A DNA stretch of 64,000 bases from Ascidia mentula. Its lineage: Eukaryota > Chordata > Ascidiacea > Phlebobranchia > Ascidiidae. The notes below the pieces were generated by a model, which was given only the letters and a program-made list of their open reading frames with translations, made no database searches and was not told the origin of the DNA. The position numbers were made by a program, and so were the translations under genes. Below, piece by piece: positions 56,542-64,000 of this stretch (position 1 is its first letter; each line of letters starts with the position of its first letter). The DNA is taken from NCBI GenBank assembly GCA_947561715.1, contig OX387198.1, positions 13,268,001-13,332,000 on the forward strand. Direction: 5' to 3'.

Positions 56542-58706
56542 TTTCCAACCTTCCCTGTACAATCTCCCTATATGTTTACAAACAGCAATTGTTGGTTGTG
56601 AGAGCGATGTACAAATCTCGATGTCTAAATACACTAATTCCTGGAGTGACTCATAGCCATGACGTAAATCACACTAAAACTACGCACCGATTTTGGCGAT
56701 CAGCATCGGTGGGAATATAAGACGGAATTTTGTCAGGGAATATTTTTGCATAAACATAAACTCGCTATTTGTGGAGAGGTTTTATAAAGTTTTAGAAATT
56801 CGTGCCAACTTAGAAAGCAAGTTTAGTTGCGGTGCCTTGTTTCAGAATATATATCAAGAGACGAATTTTTTCAAAGACTTTTTTCGTGTTAGAAATACCC
56901 GGGTAGATTCCGCGGACCAAAGTCGCCGTTGTTCGATAGTAATTCAACATAACTTCATCATGATATCATAAAAGTGCACCTACGTGCACCCTGACAAAAT
57001 ACGCAAGAGTGCGCACTTGCACCATCATATTGCATGTTTTTTGTTTGACGTTGTGTCGGAAAGTTGGTTCGTCACTCAATGCAACCACACTATCATCAAA
57101 TCGCATATTTACTAACATTCAATTACGGCAATCCCCAACGCCTTCATTGGGTCACTAACTGGTATCACTTAAGTTTTGCCCAAGTACTTTCCACTTTTCT
57201 CGTGTTTCACCAGAACTTCGCCCCTTCGTTGATCCACATTTACTGAAAACATAAACGGTTCTTGATTTGTTGATAAAGACTTCATCAACAGATTCCTGTT
57301 ATGATTCCTAGGGTTGCTCTTGTTCGGAAACGCTTTTTGTTGCATTATCCTGTGGACAATATTGAGTTATGAAATTTTAAAAATTTTCTGGTTCGGTTTT
57401 CCGGTTAAAGTTAAAAAAAAACAAGCTGACCCGAATTCGCATGTCAATCACGTCAGACAGGAGTCTTGTTACTTCACAATTGAAACAAATAAATTTCGTT
57501 CCGTTGAGTTCGGGCTCGATTACTCTGGGCTTTTTAATCAACTCCTGGCAATCAACAAATGTTGTTTCGCGACCCTTTTTTGCATCCTTAAAGTGTGGCT
57601 GCGGCTTATAGATTGAGAATCACTACTGTACACAACAATGTATTCCATTCGCTTCGGCAAAAAGTGCCGCAAGTACAGACGTAATTTGCGTGACCCGCAG
57701 TCCTTCGCACTATATACGTATCATACATGGTTCTTCTCTTTTGATGGTGGGTCAGAACACACGGTCATTAGTATTTTCTAGGGTATTGGTCAAGTCTTAC
57801 ATTGTCAAAACTTTCGTTGTGCTCATAAACTTTTTGGCATCATTCTTTACTTGGGTAAAGGAGTTTCTCCACCACCGGTCCGAACATATTATATAGAAAG
57901 AGCAAATAATTCTTCGTACATATGAGCTGCGAAAACAATTTGCAAAACTCATCCATAGCGGAATAATCGTCGCATGCTATTGTATATAACAAGGATCCAC
58001 GCTATGGAGAGTCATGCTCTCCGTGCAAGTTACGTCAGTTATTTTGTGATGCTGGGTTGGATTGTCACACCATGAAGGTCAGTTTGTGAAAATTTTGCTG
58101 GCGTTGAACCGGTTCGTAGTGCATAAACGTTACGGATGCCTATTCTGGCGAATCATTTTAATGATTGTTTTCCTGTCGTGACTCGCAGCGATGAATCAAA
58201 TCACTTGAAACACAGCTCCGTTTTTATTAAAACTATCGGGTGGTCGCGGATTTACTGCGTTGTTTCAAACCGTATAAATATTATAAGCACAAACGTCAAA
58301 TGCTTTTAAAAGAGTTTTATGTAATTTATACAGGCACGAATGACTTATACGATACATTCTTACAATAAAAGAAGGATTACTGTGTTGGTATTTGGAGAAA
58401 TCGCAACAGTAAAAGTGGAATGTACATTGAAAAGCCACACACGGATGCTCATTTTTTTACACAAACTCTTACAAAATGTACTATATTCGTGGTAAACCGG
58501 GAAACACGTAACAAACTTAAAAATCAATCTTGCGATTAACTCCAGGGCAAACTGCACGTTAAACAAGTTGATTGGCCGAATCGCGACAAATATTGAACGC
58601 ACGATTTAAGAGCCAAACGCAAGCAAAGCAAAACAATGCAGGTCCAAGATACAGAAACGCAAACAGATATACAGAATATGTTAGTGTACAGGAAAGCATA
58701 AATATT
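56542..58706. other. Non-coding duplicated sequence
   Basis: Left part (to ~57400) equals 52400-53300; right part (from ~57690) equals 45140-46200. The junction near 57410-57690 marks the boundary between the two duplication units. No genes recognised. Confidence 0.6.
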
Positions 58707-58922
58707 GAGAGCTGCAGACAGGGTGCACACACATCAGCGCAGTTGTTAACTGTGACATTGTGCTAGCTTTTACACTTGAAGGCACACAGATTTCCACTTT
58801 GCGGTACCTTTCGGTTTACGTCGTTCCGCTGGATACCCAACTGGGTATCAAACAAAGGAGACGAATCACCGTGACCTTACAGGTCGAAACAGTGTGTACG
58901 CCCTTTCCACAGATATCAGTGA
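58707..58922. repeat. Hammerhead repeat copy without insert
   Basis: Left end GAGCTGCAGACAGGGTGCAC, right end with ACCTTACAGGTCGAAACAGTG. The CTGATGA side is lost at the right end, so no complete ribozyme. It is the uninterrupted counterpart of 46207-46729. Confidence 0.7.
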
Positions 58923-59077
58923 ATATTATGGCTCTTTTTGCACATATAAAAAGTATAAACAACTTGTACAATATCCCGCAAAATATATAAATTAATACCA
59001 GAGTTTGGTGTAACCAATGCTTAATCAGATATTTTTGCTTAGGTCTTGAGCACAAACTTTTACATTCTCTTCAATTC

Positions 59078-59869
59078 TTACTTTGTTGGAGATACATCAC
59101 GGCAAACTGTGGAGACGGTTTCAGTGAAGTTTACTGCGTCCTTTTCGTCAATCACCAATATCATTCTAAAATTCGTCTGTGTGACACTTATTGGTTGCTT
59201 TCCAAAATAGCATCGGGTCCTTAGATTGTATACATGAAAATATTCATTACGTACATCGTGCTTGATTTCGACCAAAAGGCCTTTGCGATTTTTTTTCATT
59301 TTTGCCAATCGCAACTTGTACCTCTTTGTCCCCTTGATATAAAGATCATGAACGGGATGTTTCAAGTAACCCAAAGTAGGGTTATTCCCGAAAAACTTAA
59401 AGTCGTACATCTTTGGATTTGTGTGGTGTTCAAGATACAGAACTTTTCGATTACCAGGCGGCCAGCAATAATTGCTTGTGCTTGCTTCTCGTAGCGCTAG
59501 AGGTTCGGACTTGGTCACTGGTAACATGGGAACTGTGAGAGTGTAGCACGGGCAACAACGCTTATACCACGCAACTCTCTTCCTCGAGTTAACGACATGG
59601 TCTTCGTCGCAATCGCTTTGGTTTGCTGTAATTTCTACTGTCTGATGTTCTTCTTGAACATTCTGCTGTACATCTTCAACAGTCTGTTGTCTCTCACTAA
59701 CAATCTGCTGTTGTTCTACGGTTTGTTCTTGCTTCGATTCAATCAGTTCTTGCTCTTGTACAGTTTGGCTTTGCAAATCTTCTGGTACATTTTCAATTGC
59801 TAGAATATTTTCATTGTTCCCAAGCTCTTGGGATACTTCGCCACTTTGCGTTTGTTGATCACAGTTCAT
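59078..59869 (-). CDS. Cluster protein C3: Glu/Gln-rich leader, trefoil-like domain (263 aa)
   Basis: Start at MNCDQQ (59869) as in C2; an in-frame ATG at 59974 exists but the extra part is not conserved in frame. Leader rich in E/Q (VQEQELIESKQEQTVEQQQ), then CDEDHVVNSRKRVAWYKRCCPCYTL, SNYCWPPGNRKVLYLE and strand blocks YDFKFFG, LGYLKHPVHDLYIKG, KLRLAKMK, GLLVEIKHDV, YFHVYNLRTRCYFGKQ, FRMILVIDEKDAVNF. High similarity to C2 in both leader and domain, so a recent duplicate; both appear intact, suggesting that the protein is kept. No signal peptide. Function unknown. Confidence 0.82.
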   Translation of the reverse strand: MNCDQQTQSGEVSQELGNNENILAIENVPEDLQSQTVQEQELIESKQEQTVEQQQIVSERQQTVEDVQQNVQEEHQTVEITANQSDCDEDHVVNSRKRVAWYKRCCPCYTLTVPMLPVTKSEPLALREASTSNYCWPPGNRKVLYLEHHTNPKMYDFKFFGNNPTLGYLKHPVHDLYIKGTKRYKLRLAKMKKNRKGLLVEIKHDVRNEYFHVYNLRTRCYFGKQPISVTQTNFRMILVIDEKDAVNFTETVSTVCRDVSPTK

Positions 59870-61097
59870 TTTGATGATGCGACCTGACAACAGCTTTTCT
59901 GCTAAGCAGCTTCTTTTAAATGTCTTGATGCAGTCCGAAACTTGGATTTTTGGGCTTTTGCTTGCGAGTTTCATTACGTAGTCGCATGAGGTTTATCACG
60001 TTTTAGCAATCCTGTCTGCAAGCCAACAGACTGTGACGTAACTACCGGAAGATTACTTTCACGTAGTTTTGTTGCAAAGAACGAAAATCCAGATCGTTTT
60101 AGTGCATCGCATATTTTTCCGTGTTCAAAAACATATTCAATTTACCTACTTTTTGGAAACGCAAATCCAAATTGAAAATGTCAGATACAAACTATGTCAA
60201 TTTTGATGTTCAAAGTGCATCGTCGTAACCTGCACATGTGACTAAACATCAGTAACCGAATTAGCCGATTTGGCATGTCGTTTGTTTGTTAAATGACCTG
60301 CAAACCCCGAAGCACTTTCGAAGCTAAAAGTTTTAGAAAAGTGTTATTTGCTTGCATACGTAACGTCTGGTACGCTTGTCACATAGTTTATATCATCGAA
60401 ACCGAAAATAAATATTCTCAATACTCCCACCGAAACTCTTGATATTAATATCTTTGATTATTTCGATACAGAATTCAAACGAAACGATTGGTGTCCAAAG
60501 TGAGATACGAAAGCAAACGTCAGGTCACGTTTTCCTCGTAGCACAATAATGTAATTTGCCAAAACACTTCCAGTTTTCCACCAAGTGTCGACCACATACT
60601 GCTTTGGAAATTTCCCTATAAATCATGAAAAACTATTGCACATTAACGACATTCCCGTCTGCCAACCTATGTTATGCCCTTGGTTATTCTAAAATTATTA
60701 CGCCTGCCTCCAGAATTACAGTAACAATACAAAATGGATGACAGTACATGTCAAGCTATTCAGACAGGTGCTTCTCTACGTGATCGATTGCTACATATAA
60801 CCTGCTTTACCGGAAAATTAACCAGCATGAACGAGATATTGCTCACTTACGCACTCCTGCCGAATTTGATTTTGTGGCTGAAAGATCACTAGATAAACGG
60901 AAATAACCGGAACTACAGCATAAACCATTGTGTAGATTTCCAAACACTTTTCGCATTCTTTTCAGTCTGTGGAAAGCTGTTTATTAGCGCAGTGCTGTTT
61001 GCTTTGTTAATAAGATTGCAACCACATATGTAATCGACTGCGCAGTGGGCTTGATAGGATTATCCAGTAAGTGAGGCTTATGTTTCCATAGTTATAA
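59870..61097. other. 5' flank of C3
   Basis: Copy of 47689-48913, with the same conserved blocks (59990-60130 and 60720-60890). Confidence 0.6.
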
Positions 61098-63340
61098 TTG
61101 TTGTGCAATTATATCATCATGTGTCCTAAACTTGACCAAAAAAACGACGCTTTAGACCCGGCAATGGCACAACGTATGCTTGCTCCGCACGATGTACCGA
61201 TGCTGCGGCCTTTCCTTGGATCAATACAATTTTATGCAAAATTTTTGCCCGCAGAATTTGCAACTGTAGCAGAACCCCTCTATCGTCTCACAAAGAAAGG
61301 CACTACTTGGAAATGGAGTCAAAGAGAAGAACGTTCTTTCAATCAGCTGAAGTACTTGCTATCCAGAGAGCAAGTCTTGGTTCATTTCAATCCATCCATT
61401 CCTGTTGGAATTGCCTGTGACGCATCAAGTGTTGGAATTGGTGCTACGTTGTTTCACCGTTTTCCCGATGGCAGTGAGCGACCAATTGCCAATACTTCTA
61501 AAACTTTGACAAAAAGCCAGGGGAATTACAGTCAAATTCAAAAGGAGGCTTTGTCAATCGTTTACGCTCTAAAGAAGTTCTTTCAATATTTGTTTGGAAG
61601 AAGATCTATCCTAATAACGGATCATAAACCACTGATGTCTTTATTTGGTCCACAAAAGCCTACACCAGCTTTAGCAGCCAACAGGTTGGCTCGATGGGCA
61701 CTTTTCTTGAACCAATTTCAGTACACCACCCAGTACAGAAAAACCAGCAAACACAACAATGCTGATGTTTTAATCCGACTTCCACAAGGCGATGATACAA
61801 CTTTCGACGGAGAGGAAAGTGCCGACGACGTAGACATCGTTTGTGCCATCGAAACAGTAGGAATGCAAGTGCAAATGAACTCCTCGGCACTACGAAAAGA
61901 ATCTTCAAGAGACCCAATACTGAGCAAGGTGATTCAGTACACGCACAAAGGTTGGCTAAGACAATCTTCCGATGAACCGACTGAAGAATTCCGGAAAGTG
62001 AGTGATTTTCTCAATACGTCATATGGAGTTCTTATGTATGGCTCCAGAATCGTCATTCCAGCAAAACTACGTGACAAAGTTTTGCAGCTACTGCACTTGG
62101 GCCAAACAGACAGTGGTATACCGGCCAAAATAGATCGAGACATTGTGGACATGTGTCGAAAGTGTGGCACATGTGATGAGCACAGAAACGTAATGCCGAA
62201 GGCTCACGTACATCCATGGGTACTACCCGAGTAGTCATGGAGTCGAATTCATGTCGACCATGCCATAAGTTTTATGGGTTACAACTGGTTGGTTGTAATT
62301 GATGCTTATACAAAGTATCCATGCATTCACCGTACTCAAGCAATCACCGCTAAAGCAACAACAGATCTTCTCGACCAAGATTTCGCGCATTTCCGATATA
62401 CACACTCAATAGTGCCCGACAATGCACCATCGTTTACATCGGAGAAGTTCCGAAACTACCGCAAATAAAGAGGGATTGTTCACCTTAAAGGCGCACCTTA
62501 TCATCCTGCGACCAATGGGGCAGCGGAGCGCTTGATGCAAACTTTCAAGAAGTCTTTACGAAAGACTTCTGAGCCGCCCATGAACGCATTGAGAACTATT
62601 CTCATGCAATACCGCCGTATACCAAACAGTAGCGGTTACTCCCCAAGCGAACTTTTAAACGGAAGGCAAATACGAACAAAGATTGACACCATTATGCCTT
62701 CTCCAGTACATGATGTCCAGAAAAAGCAGTTGCAAGGAGTTAAACACGATGTTTCCACTATAAGCGTTAACCGGACATACAACGTCGGTGATCCTTGCTA
62801 TGCACTGTATTACGGACCACGGCGTGACAAAGACCCACGATGGGTTCCCGCACTGGTCGTCAAAGGTTGCGGAAGTCGAAGCGTTCGGGTTAAAGTTATT
62901 ACCCGAGGTCCGATATGGAGACGACATATTGACCAACTTCGACCCAGATATGCACCATCACAAGATGACGAACCAGGAGATGAACCAGCGGATCACCAAC
63001 ATCACATGATGTATCCGATGATGAAGAGTCGGGTCGTGCCCATGCGCGTGCCACGGTCACCCCTGAGACTATCGTTATTCCTGACAATATTCATACACCT
63101 GCGGCGCAGGAGTTGTCACACGGGGAGAGTTTACCCCGGCGCTCGAAACGGCGTGCGAAGCCTCCCAAATTTTATGGTTATTAGTGTTTTTTTACGTTGT
63201 TTCATAACCCAATATTGGCGAGGAGGTGATGTGTAATTATATCATCATGTGTCCTAAAGTTGACCTAACAAAACGACGCTTTAGACTCGCCGTGCAATCA
63301 GCGTGTCTGGCAATGCGACTTACGCCTGTGGATTTACTGC
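61098..63340 (+). mobile_element. Decayed Ty3-type LTR retroelement, copy 3
   Basis: Best preserved copy. ~70 bp of LTR sequence joins the reverse-transcriptase thumb, then RNase H and integrase in one frame to TAG at 62232, a second frame segment with the integrase core, the shared TAA after the EKFRNYRK segment (62466), then integrase C-terminus to 63180 and LTR from about 63232. It has the same internal deletion as copy 1. Confidence 0.88.
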
Positions 63341-63369
63341 GCACCTCAGTGGATAAAAAAATGTCAATA

Positions 63370-63925
63370 GAATTGTTTTGTGGCGTTGCCGATCTGACCT
63401 AAACTGATGAAAACATGTTGCATGCAGCCTATAGAATTTCCATCCCAGTATAAAGCAATGCTTTGACACTTGCAGCTTACATTCAGCAATCAGATATTGC
63501 AGCTGCGGGGATTTTTTCAGCAGCCAAACGTGGCTTGACGTATTTGTAATTGTTCGGATTCAGTCTGAGGGAAATCGTGGCAGTTGCGGTGTTGTTACGT
63601 TTAATCTGCAGGGTCTGGCAATGACCAAACTGCCACACACTTCTACCCGTAGTTGCATCGCAACCCTTGCCATATTCCTCGCAATTTGTAACCAATGCAA
63701 CGACGTCGGTTTAACGTTATAAAATGCACTTGTATTGTGATGATAAACGCTTCAGAGCGACTGGCGAAAAAGCAAATCTCTTTGAAATATCGCAGTAATA
63801 TAAAAATTAGTTCATTATTTATTACAGACATTTGCGCACTTGTGCGGCAATATTAGCACACCTTTGCAGGGAAATATAGCAGGTTTTATTTATGTTACGA
63901 AATAACTGCATCTTGTGTAACACAT
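63370..63925. repeat. Duplicated non-coding block, copy 4 (no insertion)
   Basis: Lacks the 123-bp segment seen in copies 2 and 3; near 63730 the site reads TTGTATTGTGATGATAAACGC uninterrupted. It leads into the partial D gene at the window edge. Confidence 0.8.
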
Positions 63926-63931
63926 CACCTA

Positions 63932-64000
63932 CTAGTCGGCAAAAACTATAGACAAGTAGAAGTCGGTGAGTATAACATGTCCTTGATTTGGAACCGCTCC
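63932..64000 (-). CDS. Cluster protein D3, last 22 codons (gene continues past window)
   Basis: The minus strand from 64000 reads GAVPNQGHVILTDFYLSIV and on to the TAG at 63932-63934, identical to the C-terminus of D2. Whether the rest is intact cannot be seen. Confidence 0.75.
   Translation of the reverse strand, partial: GAVPNQGHVILTDFYLSIVFAD

Larger units (their letters stand above)
57690..64000. repeat. Large segmental duplicate of 45.14-51.85 kb
   Basis: The order hammerhead repeat, C gene, 5' flank, Ty3-type remnant, non-coding block is repeated. Offsets shrink from about 12.54 kb at the left to 12.18 kb in the C gene and 12.14 kb at the end of the retroelement because of small insertions in the left unit. 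Confidence 0.85.

Noticed and set aside
41125-59869. Naming the cluster genes as IL-1 or FGF
   Set aside because: Only strand pattern and layout support this; no diagnostic residues of either family could be confirmed by eye, so they are left unnamed.

Overview
The window is nuclear DNA of an animal, most likely an ascidian tunicate. Reasons: AT-rich sequence, many small GT-AG exons, compact gene spacing, and chordate-type genes (an NXPE-family esterase, a STAT5-like factor and a selenocysteine iodothyronine deiodinase) beside many small transposon relics. The species assignment is inference. No bacterial, viral or CRISPR features were seen.

Left half (1-36.9 kb): the 3' part of CHMP1 (ESCRT-III, +), a complete 19-exon STAT5-like gene (+, 5730-14069), an NXPE gene (-, 15246-17693), a single-exon acidic/trefoil-like gene (+, 21832-22806), DIMT1 18S rRNA dimethyltransferase (-, nine exons, 23334-25528), a double-hotdog thioesterase-like gene (+, 27534-28448), two tandem paralogues with a CC...CPWKP motif and a trefoil-like C-terminus (+, 29799-30560 and 31045-31827), an acidic repeat protein with an Ena/VASP-type FPPPPP motif (+, 32540-33628), and a deiodinase (-, 34963-36879) with an in-frame UGA and a SECIS element.

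Right half (41-64 kb): a duplicated locus. Three paralogous minus-strand genes (41125, 46900, 59078) and a related second type (pseudogene at 51846, apparently intact gene at 56002, partial gene at the right edge) encode proteins without a signal peptide, with a charged or Glu/Gln-rich N-terminus and a C-terminal domain that looks like a beta-trefoil of the IL-1/FGF/fascin kind. Between them lie three decayed copies of one Ty3-type LTR retroelement. A stop codon shared by all three shows that they spread mostly by segmental duplication.

Two RNA-level systems stand out. First, a dispersed repeat family carries hammerhead-ribozyme folds; at least one copy (20759-20811, -) has every core base and three perfect helices, and another copy shows covariation in stem I. 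Second, the deiodinase 3' region carries a good SECIS and, about 440 bp further on, a diverged second SECIS-like copy separated by two tandem 180-bp repeats. The trefoil-like gene family, with its acidic leader and no signal peptide, resembles the layout of IL-1-type cytokines; that functional reading is a hypothesis only.
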